DNA from: Haloarcula pellucida
Lineage (GTDB): Archaea; Halobacteriota; Halobacteria; Halobacteriales; Haloarculaceae
Direction: 5' to 3'
Assembly: GCF_014647235.1 (NCBI RefSeq)
Contig: NZ_BMOU01000001.1
Coordinates: forward strand, 476,262-540,261
DNA: 64,000 bases
Within the stretch, counting starts at the first letter, position 1, and each line of letters opens with the position of its first letter. The notes under the pieces were generated by a model. The model was given only the letters and a program-made list of their open reading frames with translations, ran no database searches and was not told where the DNA came from. The translations under genes were made by a program, and so were the position numbers. Below, piece after piece: positions 1 through 9,056 of the stretch.

Positions 1-188
1 TCGGGGCTTGGCGGTGCGAACGGCACCGTCTCGACGAACTCGGTTTGCGTCTTGAACATCGTCATGACGGCCGTCTCCATCGGGAAGAGATAGAAGACGA
101 TGCCGAACAGTAAGACGACGTACAGCCCGATACGGCTGTTCTCCATGTCCCGCAGGGACTCGATGGGGTTGCGTGTAGACGTACTCAT
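1..188 (-). CDS. Carbohydrate ABC transporter permease, MalG type (partial, N-terminus only)
   Basis: The 62 visible residues are the N-terminus of an inner-membrane permease: a short charged tail (MSTSTRNPIESLRDMENSRI) followed by one hydrophobic helix (about residues 20-42) ending in FPMETAVMTMFKTQ, the typical first segment of MalG/UgpE-like sugar permeases, where a Tyr/Phe-Pro pair precedes the first extracellular loop. The ATG overlaps the stop codon of the upstream permease by four bases (ATGA), so the two subunits are translationally coupled and should form the heterodimeric channel of one sugar importer. The rest, including the EAA loop, lies outside the window. The substrate cannot be told. 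Confidence 0.85.
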   Translation of the reverse strand, partial: MSTSTRNPIESLRDMENSRIGLYVVLLFGIVFYLFPMETAVMTMFKTQTEFVETVPFAPPSP

Positions 189-1255
189 AGTTCACCTCGC
201 TTGTATTCGCTGTAGAGATACGGCCCGATGACGAGTAGCGCGAGCAGGAACAGCACGATGGCGATGGCCGACCCGTACGCCCACCGGAGGCTGTCGAACG
301 CCACGCGGTACATCATCGTCGCCAGGATGTCCATGTTCGCACCCGGCTGCGAGCCGCGGAGCGAGTAGATGAAGTCGAACGCTTTCAGCGCGAACACCAT
401 CAGCACCACAGACGCCGAGACGGCGGAGGCTCGCAGTTGTGGGATGATGACGCGCATGTACATTCGCACCGTCGACGCGCCGTCGACGCGGGCGGCCTCG
501 TAGTGTTCGTCGGGAATCGCGCGCAGTCCGGCGAGGAACACGACCATCGCATAGCCGCTGAACTGCCAGATGAGCGCGAAGATGATCGCCGCCAGCGCCG
601 TCGTGTGCCACGACAGCCACTGGATGACGTCGGCGTTCACCACCGCCGGCTTCAACAGCGTGATGACGAGACCTTCCAGATTGAAGAGGCGGAGCAACTG
701 GTTGAACACGCCGCTTTTCGCGTTGTACACCCACGACCACATCGTCGCCGTCACGACGAACGAGAGGCTCATCGGGAGCAGGTAGATGGTCCGGAAGGTG
801 TTCTCGAACCGGATGCCTTGGTCGATGAGGATGGCGACGAGCAGCCCGAGTGCCAGACAGAGGATGGTGAACACCACCAGCAACACGAGGGTGTTCTGTG
901 TCGCCTGCCAAAACGCGCCATCGCTCGCCATCCGGGCGTACATGCTGAAGTCCAGTTGGCTGTAACTCGGCTCTCCGAGCCCCTGGAAGTCCGTTAGCGA
1001 GAGGACGGCGTTCCAGGCGATAGCGCCGTAGACGAAGAACACCGCCAGCAGCACAGGGGGAAGCCAGAACGGCGCGGATTCGATGAGTTCCCACTGCACT
1101 GGCAGGGAGTCCCGGAGGGTGTCACGCCGCCGTTCGCCCACCGCCGCTTGGGTCCCACCATCAGTCGCAAGTGTTTGCCCGTCCGATTCGTCTCTCGATA
1201 CCACCGACCGGAGTGAATCTCCGGCAGTTCTGAGTCTATTGAGTATCTCGCGCAT
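185..1255 (-). CDS. Carbohydrate ABC transporter permease, MalF/UgpA type
   Basis: Membrane-embedded subunit of a sugar importer, 356 residues. About 60 hydrophilic residues precede the first helix (PFWLPPVLLAVFFVYGAIAWN). The binding-protein-dependent transport domain follows with about six helices, and the cytoplasmic EAA loop that docks the ATPase is visible near the C-terminal third (EHYEAARVDGAST followed by the IIPQL helix). It is the first permease of the operon and overlaps the next one by ATGA. The acidic N-terminal extension is common in haloarchaeal homologues. The binding-protein gene expected just upstream is absent or reduced to a fragment. The family assignment is firm; the substrate is unknown. 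Confidence 0.93.
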   Translation of the reverse strand: MREILNRLRTAGDSLRSVVSRDESDGQTLATDGGTQAAVGERRRDTLRDSLPVQWELIESAPFWLPPVLLAVFFVYGAIAWNAVLSLTDFQGLGEPSYSQLDFSMYARMASDGAFWQATQNTLVLLVVFTILCLALGLLVAILIDQGIRFENTFRTIYLLPMSLSFVVTATMWSWVYNAKSGVFNQLLRLFNLEGLVITLLKPAVVNADVIQWLSWHTTALAAIIFALIWQFSGYAMVVFLAGLRAIPDEHYEAARVDGASTVRMYMRVIIPQLRASAVSASVVLMVFALKAFDFIYSLRGSQPGANMDILATMMYRVAFDSLRWAYGSAIAIVLFLLALLVIGPYLYSEYKRGEL

Positions 1256-1262
1256 AGTTGTG

Positions 1263-1574
1263 TCAGTCGTACGCGGACGTGAGTTCGTCGTACACCACTT
1301 CGGCGGTGCGGGCGCCCTGCGTACACTTCGAGCGGGACGCCACTGTCACGGGTCCGCCGCTGCCTGCTGTCGTGTCGTTCACCCACCAGTGAACGCGTCT
1401 GCCCGCCGTCGAAACCGCTGGTGTACCACTGTCGCCCGTCGTCGTTCCGCCGTATCGGTCGCCGGCCACGCGGCCGTCACGACCGACGACGGGACACGCA
1501 CCGGACGACGCTCTCGAACCGACTGGACGAGAACGTGACAGGTGTGTGACGGGGTCGTCAATCATGGGTGTCAC
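1263..1574 (-). pseudogene. Possible remnant of an ABC sugar-binding protein gene (3' end only)
   Basis: A 103-codon open frame ends seven bases before the permease start, where the solute-binding protein gene of such operons normally sits. Its last 20 residues (TQGARTAEVVYDELTSAYD) read like the C-terminal helix of bacterial family 1 binding proteins. The rest is low-complexity Arg/Ser/Thr text without a signal peptide or fold. A plausible reading is that most of the binding-protein gene was deleted and only its tail and upstream promoter survived. The resemblance is short, so this is inference; the frame could equally be non-coding. Confidence 0.35.
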
Positions 1575-1575
1575 C

Positions 1576-1960
1576 GTGGAGTCGAACTCATCCTAAGTGG
1601 ATACACGCAACACTTAATGCTTCCGAATATTCATGCATGATCTCCGCCCCTTCAAACGCCCGAATTCAGCAGTTTCAGGGAATTATTGTGAAAAATGGTG
1701 AATGTATCTTCACGCCGCATGGCCCGTTGTAGCATGGTGTGATATATCGGAATTATGGGGCCGAAAGAGCCGGTTTTCAGGAAATACCTACTTGGGTATT
1801 ATTTACTCGATACCGAGTATAACTCTCGATCGGTCCCCGTTCATCTGCGGGCGTTCGATCACCCCTATTTCGACTGGAAAACGGCCAACGCGTGTTGAAC
1901 TAATACCTCAAAATTTTCACGGGCGCGACGTGAATCGGTGGACCGTGCCAGTGCGTACCG
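1576..1960. other. AT-rich intergenic region between the ABC remnant and fumC
   Basis: This stretch has visibly lower GC than its flanks and no convincing gene. It holds AT-rich patches (for example attaatgcttccgaatattc near 1613-1632) that could carry the promoter of the leftward ABC operon, plus several short in-frame stretches without haloarchaeal codon bias. One 99-codon frame across 1702-2001 is Arg/Pro-poor, overlaps the fumarase start and has no recognisable fold, so it is not called. Confidence 0.5.
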
Positions 1961-1997
1961 GTGGGTTTTACGAGAGGGCGTTCGACCCACCGTACGT

Positions 1998-3404
1998 ATG
2001 AGCGACGAGTTCAGGACCGAACGGGACAGTCTCGGTGAGATGGAGGTTCCGGCCGACGCGTACTGGGGCGCACAGACCCAACGTGCGATACAGAACTTCC
2101 CAATCAGCGACGTCACCTTCGGGCGCCGCTTCATCCGCGCGCTCGGTATCGTCAAGAAGGCCGCCGCACAGGCGAACCGCGACCTCGGGACGGTTCCCGA
2201 AGACAAGGCCGAGTGCATCATCGAGGCCGCAGACGAGGTCATCGCTGGCGACCACGACGCCCAGTTCCCGGTCGACGTGTTCCAGACGGGGTCGGGAACC
2301 TCCTCGAACATGAACGCCAACGAGGTCATCTCGAACCGCGCCACGGAACTCTACGGCGGCGAAATCGGCACCCGCGAGATTCACCCGAACGACCACGTCA
2401 ACTTCGGGCAGTCGTCGAACGACGTCATCCCGACGGCGATGCACGTCGCCTCGCTGGAGGCCGTCGAAAAGGACGTCGTGCCCGCGCTGAAGACGCTCCG
2501 TGACGCCCTCGCAGCGAAGGAAGACGAGTTCGAGAACGTCGTCAAGACGGGCCGCACACACCTGCAGGACGCAACGCCTATCATGCTCGGACAGGAGTTC
2601 TCGGGCTACCGCACGCAAGTCGAGAAGGGAATCTCGCGCGTACAGGACGTTCAGGGGCGACTCTCGGAACTCGCTCTCGGTGGGACGGCCGTCGGCACCG
2701 GTCTCAACACCCATCCCGAGTTCCCCGCGAAAGCAGCCGAGTACATCAGCGAGGAGTCCGGCGTCGATTTCCGCGAGGCCGACAATCACTTCGAGGCACA
2801 GGCCGCCCACGACGCGATGTCCGAGGCTCACGGCGCGCTTCGCACCGTCGCCGGATCGCTGAACAAGATCGCGAACGACCTCCGACTACTCGCGTCGGGG
2901 CCGCGAAACGGACTCGGCGAAATCGACCAACCGGAGAACCAGCCCGGCTCCTCTATCATGCCCGGGAAGATCAACCCGGTCGTCGCCGAAGCCGTCAACC
3001 AGGTCCACAAGCAGGTCGTCGGCAACGACGCCGCCGTCTCTGCCGGCGCCGCCGAGGGCCAGATAGACCTCAACCTCTACAAGCCAGTGCTGGCCTCGAA
3101 CTTCCTCCAGTCGGCCCGCCTCATCGCCAACGGCAGCGAGGTGTTCGCCGAGAAGTTCGTCGCCAAACTCGAAGCCGACGAGGACCACTGCGCAGAGCGC
3201 GTCGAGCAGAGCATGGCGCTCGCGACGGCGCTCAACCCCGCCATCGGTTACGACAAGGCCAGCAAGGTGGCGAAGACGGCCCTCGCCGAGGGCAAGACTA
3301 TCCGCGAAGTCGTCCTCGAAGAGGGCTACCTCGACGAAGACGAGGTAGACGAGGTGCTTGACCCGGCGAAGATGACCGAGCGAGGGATTCTGGGCGACGA
3401 GTAG
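1998..3404 (+). CDS. fumC: Class II fumarate hydratase
   Basis: Interconverts fumarate and L-malate in the citric acid cycle; cytoplasmic homotetramer. The 468-residue protein has the full class II superfamily layout: TQRAIQNF near the N-terminus, the substrate-binding segment QTGSGTSSNMNANEV (about residues 98-112), GRTHLQDA around 180, and the fumarase/aspartase signature GSSIMPGKINP near 317-327. The start was set at the ATG followed by SDEFRTERD, because a TATA-like gggttttacga lies about 30 bases before it (leaderless arrangement); an upstream in-frame start would add 20 residues absent from the family. No neighbouring TCA-cycle genes. Certain. Confidence 0.97.
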   Translation: MSDEFRTERDSLGEMEVPADAYWGAQTQRAIQNFPISDVTFGRRFIRALGIVKKAAAQANRDLGTVPEDKAECIIEAADEVIAGDHDAQFPVDVFQTGSGTSSNMNANEVISNRATELYGGEIGTREIHPNDHVNFGQSSNDVIPTAMHVASLEAVEKDVVPALKTLRDALAAKEDEFENVVKTGRTHLQDATPIMLGQEFSGYRTQVEKGISRVQDVQGRLSELALGGTAVGTGLNTHPEFPAKAAEYISEESGVDFREADNHFEAQAAHDAMSEAHGALRTVAGSLNKIANDLRLLASGPRNGLGEIDQPENQPGSSIMPGKINPVVAEAVNQVHKQVVGNDAAVSAGAAEGQIDLNLYKPVLASNFLQSARLIANGSEVFAEKFVAKLEADEDHCAERVEQSMALATALNPAIGYDKASKVAKTALAEGKTIREVVLEEGYLDEDEVDEVLDPAKMTERGILGDE

Positions 3405-3549
3405 CGACGTCTCGAACGAAGTGCTCTTCGAACCGGTTTCGACGCGGAACGATGACCGGCGTCCCGTGAGCAGTACCGGGACGTGTGTCTCTCCGGCGTC
3501 TCTGTCGGTACCGGAAAGATAGTACCCGTGCCGGCCGGAAGCCGACACG

Positions 3550-4725
3550 ATGCCCTCCAGACGACAGTTCATCGCGTCGATAGGCACCGCCGCCGCGGCC
3601 GGGTTTTCGGGATGTTCGTTCGATTCCGGGGACGGCGACGCGGCGAACGCCGCGGGCGACGAGACGGACTGGCCGACCGCCGGACACGACAGACAACACA
3701 CGAGATACGTTCCAGCGGGGTCCGGGCCCCGGACGGGCGTCACCGAGCGCTGGCGCGTGGACGCGGGCATGGTCTCTGCAGAACCGGTCGTCAGCGGTGA
3801 CACCGTCTTCGCAACGGTCGGTAGCGACGTTCGCGCATTCGATGTCGAGAGTGGCCAAGAGCGCTGGTCGCTCGACCCGGGCAATCGGGGGGCGACGTAC
3901 TGGGCCGCACCGGCAGTGTACGACGGCACTGCCTACATCGCCGGTGACGATCTCGTTCGAGCGGTCGACGTCGCGTCGGGCGAGGTACAGTGGTCCCGGG
4001 AGTACGACCATCTGACTGCCGCTCCGACCGTCGGGTACGAGGGGAGCGGCTTGTTCGTCGCTGCTGGGGAGCTCATCGCCCGACTGGACCGCGAGACGGG
4101 CGAGACCGAGTGGCAGCGCCGCGTGTTCGGGCAGGTCCGTCAACCGGTCGCGGTGAACCCACCGTTCGTCATCGCCGCGACGGAGGGCGGTGACGTCTAC
4201 GCCCTCGGGACGAGCGAGGGAGATGGGTACTGGCGAACCGCGTTACCCGACAGCGTCGACTGCACGCCGACGATGGTCGGGAGGACTATCTACGTCGGTT
4301 GTTTCGACGGCAAGGTGTACGCGCTCGGACAGCGCGGGCAGCGACGGTGGTCGACCGCGATCGGCGGGTTCGCGAAGGGCGGCATCGGCGTCGCTAATGG
4401 TACCGTCTACGCCGACGGCGGGCGCGAACTCCACGCCGTCGCGGCCGACAGCGGCGAGAAACAGTGGCGAGTCGGTGTCGGAACCATCGGAGACCATCCG
4501 CCGGTCATCGTCGGGGACACGGTGTACGTCGGCGGTGACCGTCTACGAGCGCTCGAAGCGGGTGGCGGTATCGGCGTCGGACGTTTCCGCGTCGAAGCGG
4601 CGCGGTTCACTGCCGACCTTGGCGGTGACGTCGGGCCACTCTCGTTCGCCAACGGGGCGCTGTACGCTCACGTCAGCGACGACAGTCACGACGGGCACTC
4701 CTTCGTGCGACTAGACGCTGAGTGA
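3550..4725 (+). CDS. Tat-exported lipoprotein with PQQ-like beta-propeller repeats
   Basis: 391 residues. The N-terminus carries a twin-arginine motif (SRRQF) and a hydrophobic stretch ending in a lipobox-like GFSGC, predicting Tat export and lipid anchoring at Cys22. The mature part consists of repeated blades with the PQQ_2 pattern (DTVFATVGSDVRAFDVESGQERW, TAYIAGDDLVRAVDVASGEVQW, TIYVGCFDGKVYALGQRG, TVYVGGDRLRALEAG), typical of seven- or eight-bladed propellers resembling BamB and quinoprotein dehydrogenases. Catalytic residues of quinoprotein dehydrogenases are not evident, so a structural or binding role is more likely than an enzymatic one. Stands alone between fumC and an opposing lipoprotein gene. 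Confidence 0.88.
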   Translation: MPSRRQFIASIGTAAAAGFSGCSFDSGDGDAANAAGDETDWPTAGHDRQHTRYVPAGSGPRTGVTERWRVDAGMVSAEPVVSGDTVFATVGSDVRAFDVESGQERWSLDPGNRGATYWAAPAVYDGTAYIAGDDLVRAVDVASGEVQWSREYDHLTAAPTVGYEGSGLFVAAGELIARLDRETGETEWQRRVFGQVRQPVAVNPPFVIAATEGGDVYALGTSEGDGYWRTALPDSVDCTPTMVGRTIYVGCFDGKVYALGQRGQRRWSTAIGGFAKGGIGVANGTVYADGGRELHAVAADSGEKQWRVGVGTIGDHPPVIVGDTVYVGGDRLRALEAGGGIGVGRFRVEAARFTADLGGDVGPLSFANGALYAHVSDDSHDGHSFVRLDAE

Positions 4726-4764
4726 TGGGCCCGCCGTCCCGCGTGAGACTGTGACCGACCTGTC

Positions 4765-5553
4765 TCAGCCGTGTCTATCCCCGACCCACGACGGCGACTG
4801 GACGCCGGTCTGGTCGACGCGCCGGTACCAGAAACTGTAGCTGATCGTCGCTGTCTCCGTGCGGTAGCGAACGTCGAGCCGGTGGACCAGTCCCTCGCTG
4901 TCGACGACGAGAGAGACGGTGTACGACTGGACGTCCCGTCCAGCGGGAGATGTGCCGTTCGACCCGGTCACGCGGAAATACTCCGCCCCGTTCCAGCGAA
5001 CACGTCGCGTTTGGCTCTCGCTGACGGTGACGTACCGCTCGATGTAGAACGCGGCTTCGGCGGCGAACTGGTCCTGTGTGAACTGAAGCGTGCCCGACGT
5101 CTCGGTGACGGTCCCGTCGTCCCGGCGTTCGTACCAGCGCTCGCCGTCGGCGAACTCGGTCTGCTCGTACTGCCCGAGGGTCTCGTTGGCCCGGTACCGC
5201 TGTCGGTGCAGTCGGTGGAGATATCGCCGAGGGCCGGCGACTCGCGTCGCCTCGTTCCGGAGGAGCGTGACCGTGCCGTTCGACGTCTCGGTCGTCTCTT
5301 CGTACCGTTCGTAGAACGTGTACGACCTGTTCCAGAGGGCCATCCGGTGGCCGGCAGCGAGCGTCTGGACGCGTTCGATACCGGCCTCGCCGATACCCGG
5401 CGGCGGGTCGGAACGCGCCTGCCTGTCCGTCGCTGACTCGGGCACCGGCGCCGGCGTGACGCTCTCCGACGGGTTCCCACCGAGACTGCCGATACCGCTA
5501 CATCCCGCACTCAGGACGAGCAGACCGGCGAGTAGTAGCGGATGCCGACGCAC
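4765..5553 (-). CDS. Haloarchaeal secreted lipoprotein of unknown function
   Basis: Starting at GTG (5553), the 262-residue product begins RRHPLLLAGLLVLSAGC, a short signal peptide with lipobox SAGC, followed by a Ser/Pro/Thr-rich linker. The body (about residues 60-260) has many aromatic and charged strands with N-glycosylation-like NGT and NRS sequons (residues around NETLG, SNGTS). Families of this build, with a lipobox, spacer and an outer-membrane-lipoprotein-like beta fold, are common in haloarchaea (DUF7537-like), but the exact family is not certain. It faces gatE, with which it shares an 81-base divergent promoter region. No function is claimed. Confidence 0.72.
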   Translation of the reverse strand: MRRHPLLLAGLLVLSAGCSGIGSLGGNPSESVTPAPVPESATDRQARSDPPPGIGEAGIERVQTLAAGHRMALWNRSYTFYERYEETTETSNGTVTLLRNEATRVAGPRRYLHRLHRQRYRANETLGQYEQTEFADGERWYERRDDGTVTETSGTLQFTQDQFAAEAAFYIERYVTVSESQTRRVRWNGAEYFRVTGSNGTSPAGRDVQSYTVSLVVDSEGLVHRLDVRYRTETATISYSFWYRRVDQTGVQSPSWVGDRHG

Positions 5554-5634
5554 ACGTGGTGCAAGGCTGCGTCGGACAAAAGCACGAGGGCCGGAAGGGT
5601 GCGTTTTTTGCCCCCCGGTTCCGGACACTCGTCT

Positions 5635-7509
5635 ATGACTGCTGCCGACTTCGACTACGAGGACCTTGGCCTCGTGGCCGGGCTGGAGATTCACCAGCAA
5701 CTGGACACGGCCACGAAACTGTTCTGTGACTGCCCGACGGAACTGCGCGAACCGGAGGCGTCCGAGCGGTCGTTCACTCGCTATCTCCACCCGACGAAGA
5801 GCGAACTCGGCGAGATAGACGACGCCGCCCTCGAAGAGAGCATGGTCGACCGAGAGTTCGAGTACCTCGCGTACGACACGACCTGTCTCGTAGAGGAGGA
5901 CGACGAACCGCCCCACCGGGTCGACCGCGAGGCCATGGAGACGGCCATGGAGATCGGCCAGCTCATGGACATGCACGTCGTCGACCAGGTCAACGTGATG
6001 CGGAAGATCGTCGTCGACGGGTCGAACACCACCGGGTTCCAGCGCTCGATGCTGGTCGCCAACGACGGCGAAATCGAGACGAGCGACGGCCCGGTCGGCA
6101 TCGAGGATATGCTGCTGGAAGAGGAGTCCTGCCAGCGCGTCGAGGAGACCGAGGAGGGCGTCCGCTTCTCGCTCGACCGTCTCGGAATCCCGCTCGTCGA
6201 AATCGGCACCAAGCCGGACATCAGTTCCCCTGAACAGGCCCGCGAGGCCGCGGAGCGAATCGGGATGTTGCTTCGCTCGACGGGGAAGGTAAAACGCGGT
6301 CTCGGCACCATCCGGCAGGACGTCAACGTCTCCATCGCCGAGGGGGCCCGCATCGAACTCAAGGGCGTCCAGAGCCTCGACGACATCGACGACCTCGTCC
6401 GAAACGAGGTCCGGCGACAGGTCGAACTCGTCGACATCGCCGAGGAACTCACCGAGCGAGACGCGGCCGTCGGCGACCCGACGGACGTGACAGAGACGTT
6501 CGAGGACACCGACTCCGGCGTCATCGCTGGCGCACTCGACAGCGGGGGGCGCGTGCAGGCGGTCCTCCTGGAAGGGTTCGACGGCCTCGTCGGCCGTGAG
6601 ATTCAGCCCGACCGACGGCTGGGGACGGAGTTCTCCGACCACGCCAAGCGACACGGCGCGGGCGGCATCTTCCACACGGACGAACTGCCCGCCTACGGCG
6701 TCACCGAAGCGGAGGTCGAAGCGCTCCGCGAGGCGGTCGGTGCCGGTCCGGAGGACGCCGTGGCGCTCGTGGCCGACGACCCCGAGACGGCCGAACTCGC
6801 CATCGACGCCGTCGTCGAGCGAGCGGAGACGGCACTAGAGGGCGTCCCCGAGGAGACGCGCGACGCGCTCGAAGACGGCACCTCCCGCTACCTCCGTCCG
6901 CTCCCCGGTGCGGCGCGGATGTACCCCGAGACGGACGTGCCGCCGGTCGAGCCAGACGTGACCGAAATCGAGACGCCGGAACTGCTCACGGAGAAGGTCG
7001 CTCGCTACGAGAGCGAGTTCGGACTGGACTCGGGACTGGCCGAGCAAGTCGCCTACGGCCAGCGCTGGCCGCTGTTCGAGGCTGTCGTCGCCGACGGGGT
7101 CGACTCGACGCTCGCCGCGGGGACCCTCGAATCCACGCTGACCGAACTGCGCCGTGACGACGTGCCGGTCGAGAACCTCACAGACGACCACCTTCGTGCG
7201 ACGCTCGTTCTGGTCGACAGCGGCGAGGTGCCTCGCGAGGGTATCGAGGACCTGTTGACGGCGCTCGCAGCGGACCCGTCGCTCACCGCCGAGGAAGCCA
7301 TCGAACAGGAAGACCTCGGCGGCGTCGACGAGGACGAGGTCCGTTCGGCCGTCGCAGAGGTCGTCGAACGCCACGAGGAACAGGTCGCCGAGGAAGGGAT
7401 GGGTGCGTTCTCGGCGCTCATGGGCGAGTGCATGGGCGCGCTCCGCGGGAAGGCCGACGGCGACACGGTCAGTGACGTGTTGCGCGAGGAGATACAGAAA
7501 CGCGCCTGA
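5635..7509 (+). CDS. gatE: Glutamyl-tRNA(Gln) amidotransferase subunit E
   Basis: Archaeal-specific GatE works with GatD to convert Glu-tRNA(Gln) to Gln-tRNA(Gln), the only route to Gln-tRNA in archaea. The 624-residue protein shows the GatB/GatE catalytic core from the start (GLVAGLEIHQQLDT), the Cys-containing FCDCPTEL and the Glu/Gln-rich kinase-like segment DRLGIPLVEIGTKPD, the archaeal insert domain (about 290-400), and the YqeY-like tail domain at the C-terminus (GAFSALMGECMGALRGKADG). The start at 5635 fits the conserved N-terminus; upstream in-frame codons extend into the promoter. gatD is not in the window. Confidence 0.96.
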   Translation: MTAADFDYEDLGLVAGLEIHQQLDTATKLFCDCPTELREPEASERSFTRYLHPTKSELGEIDDAALEESMVDREFEYLAYDTTCLVEEDDEPPHRVDREAMETAMEIGQLMDMHVVDQVNVMRKIVVDGSNTTGFQRSMLVANDGEIETSDGPVGIEDMLLEEESCQRVEETEEGVRFSLDRLGIPLVEIGTKPDISSPEQAREAAERIGMLLRSTGKVKRGLGTIRQDVNVSIAEGARIELKGVQSLDDIDDLVRNEVRRQVELVDIAEELTERDAAVGDPTDVTETFEDTDSGVIAGALDSGGRVQAVLLEGFDGLVGREIQPDRRLGTEFSDHAKRHGAGGIFHTDELPAYGVTEAEVEALREAVGAGPEDAVALVADDPETAELAIDAVVERAETALEGVPEETRDALEDGTSRYLRPLPGAARMYPETDVPPVEPDVTEIETPELLTEKVARYESEFGLDSGLAEQVAYGQRWPLFEAVVADGVDSTLAAGTLESTLTELRRDDVPVENLTDDHLRATLVLVDSGEVPREGIEDLLTALAADPSLTAEEAIEQEDLGGVDEDEVRSAVAEVVERHEEQVAEEGMGAFSALMGECMGALRGKADGDTVSDVLREEIQKRA

Positions 7510-7570
7510 CGTGCTTCCCCGTTGATATCTGGGCCGGTACACTTCTATTCCTCCCGGTCGTACGGGCCGT

Positions 7571-9055
7571 ATGTACGCTCTCGGGGACGACCTCCCCGTC
7601 GAGGGTCTCGAACCCGGGTCGACCCTGCTCGTCGTGGGGCCGCCGATGACGGGCAAGCGCTCCCTCGTAATCCGACTCCTCGCCGACGGATTCGACCACG
7701 GTGAGGCGGTCGCCGTCCTCTCTACGGACACCAGCGCCGCGGACGTCCGGGCGTCGCTCTCAGACGCCGCCGGTCGACCGGCCAATACGCTCCCCGTCGG
7801 CGTCGTCGACTGCGTGAGCGACTCGCACGGCGCGAGCGGGCTCGCGTCGCTCGACGGCCGCGTCGGGTCGCCCGCCGACCTGACCGGCATCGGCATGGAA
7901 CTGACGCAGGTGCTGGAGGCCCTGTACACGGAGTACTCGACCCGCATCCGGTTCGGACTCTTCTCGCTGACGACGATGTCGCTCTACGCATCGCCCGAGC
8001 AGGTCGTCCGGTTCCTCCACGTCGTCACGAACCGCATCAGCGAGGCCGACGGCGTCGGGTTCGTCGTCGCCCACTCGGACACGATGGGCCCCGAACACCT
8101 CCAGCGGCTCCGCTCGTTCGTCGACGGCGTCGTCGAGGTCAGGGAGGCCGACGGCGGGACCGAACTCCGGGTGCTCGGTGTCGAGTCGCAACCCACGCCG
8201 TGGACGCCGTTCGACCGAACGGACGGATCGCCCGACCCGTCCGACCGCTCGCAACGGGTCGACTCCACCGACCGACCGCTCCCCGATTCGCTCCGGTCGG
8301 TGCTGGACTCGGTCCGGGCGGACTCGCCGACGCTGACGGTCTGTAACTACGAGGGGCCGCCGGACGCCCTCGAAGCCGTCGAGCGGTACTTCGACAGGCA
8401 CGGCATCACCGTCCGGGAAGCGTCCCTCGACGTGGCCCAGCCCCGCTCCGTGGCGCTCCTGCACCACGGCGACGACGTACTGGGCAGCGAGTCCGTGACG
8501 GCGTTGGCCGCGGCCATCGACATCCAGACCGACGGGGACGACGCGTTCTCGGACCGGCGGACGAGTGAGCTGTTGCGCAACCTCGACCGATCGGTGTTCG
8601 GCGCCGCCGCGGCGGACAAGAACCTCCTCGTCGACGTGAGTCACACCATCGAACTGCTGGCAAACAGAGTCGGCCGCGGCCGTCTCCACGCCGGATTCCA
8701 GTACCTCTCCCGGCTGACCGGTGACCCAGAGAGCGCCCGCATCTACGAGCGTCTGGCCGACAGCGGACTCGACGTCCACGTCTACGGCGTGGACGACACT
8801 GACGCGTCGCTCCCCGGCGTGACCGTCCACAGTGGCGAGGCGAGCGAACTATCGGAGTCGTGGTTCGTCGTCTTCGACGGCGACGGCGACCCGAGCCAAC
8901 GGGCCGCGCTGCTCGCCGTCGAGCGAGACGGCGGCGGGCAATACGAGGGAGTCTGGACGTACGACAGTGACTTCGTCCGGCGTACCGACGCCTACCTCAC
9001 GGAGACGTACGGCGACTCCTCGGCGGGACGGGAGCGCCAACCGGCGATCGACTGA
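7571..9055 (+). CDS. RecA-like ATPase fused to a C-terminal DICT-like sensory domain
   Basis: 494 residues in two modules. Residues 1-210 resemble the RAD55/KaiC-like ATPases (DUF7504 type) of haloarchaea: Walker A GPPMTGKRS near residue 23-31, a second strand with VAVLSTDTSAADV, and LFSLTTMSLYASPEQVVRFLHVV. A Pro/Asp/Ser-rich linker (about 215-245) follows. Residues 250-475 resemble the DICT sensor domain (LLVDVSHTIELLANR, LHAGFQYLSRL, YERLADSGLDVHVYGV, SWFVVFDG), usually found in signalling proteins. The Walker B position lacks an obvious catalytic acid, so hydrolysis is unsure. Likely a regulatory or signalling protein; the input and partner are unknown. Confidence 0.75.
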   Translation: MYALGDDLPVEGLEPGSTLLVVGPPMTGKRSLVIRLLADGFDHGEAVAVLSTDTSAADVRASLSDAAGRPANTLPVGVVDCVSDSHGASGLASLDGRVGSPADLTGIGMELTQVLEALYTEYSTRIRFGLFSLTTMSLYASPEQVVRFLHVVTNRISEADGVGFVVAHSDTMGPEHLQRLRSFVDGVVEVREADGGTELRVLGVESQPTPWTPFDRTDGSPDPSDRSQRVDSTDRPLPDSLRSVLDSVRADSPTLTVCNYEGPPDALEAVERYFDRHGITVREASLDVAQPRSVALLHHGDDVLGSESVTALAAAIDIQTDGDDAFSDRRTSELLRNLDRSVFGAAAADKNLLVDVSHTIELLANRVGRGRLHAGFQYLSRLTGDPESARIYERLADSGLDVHVYGVDDTDASLPGVTVHSGEASELSESWFVVFDGDGDPSQRAALLAVERDGGGQYEGVWTYDSDFVRRTDAYLTETYGDSSAGRERQPAID

Positions 9056-9056
9056 C

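Noticed and set aside
1702-2001. 99-codon frame upstream of and overlapping fumC
   Set aside because: It crosses the fumC promoter and start, is in AT-rich DNA without haloarchaeal codon bias, and matches no family I know.
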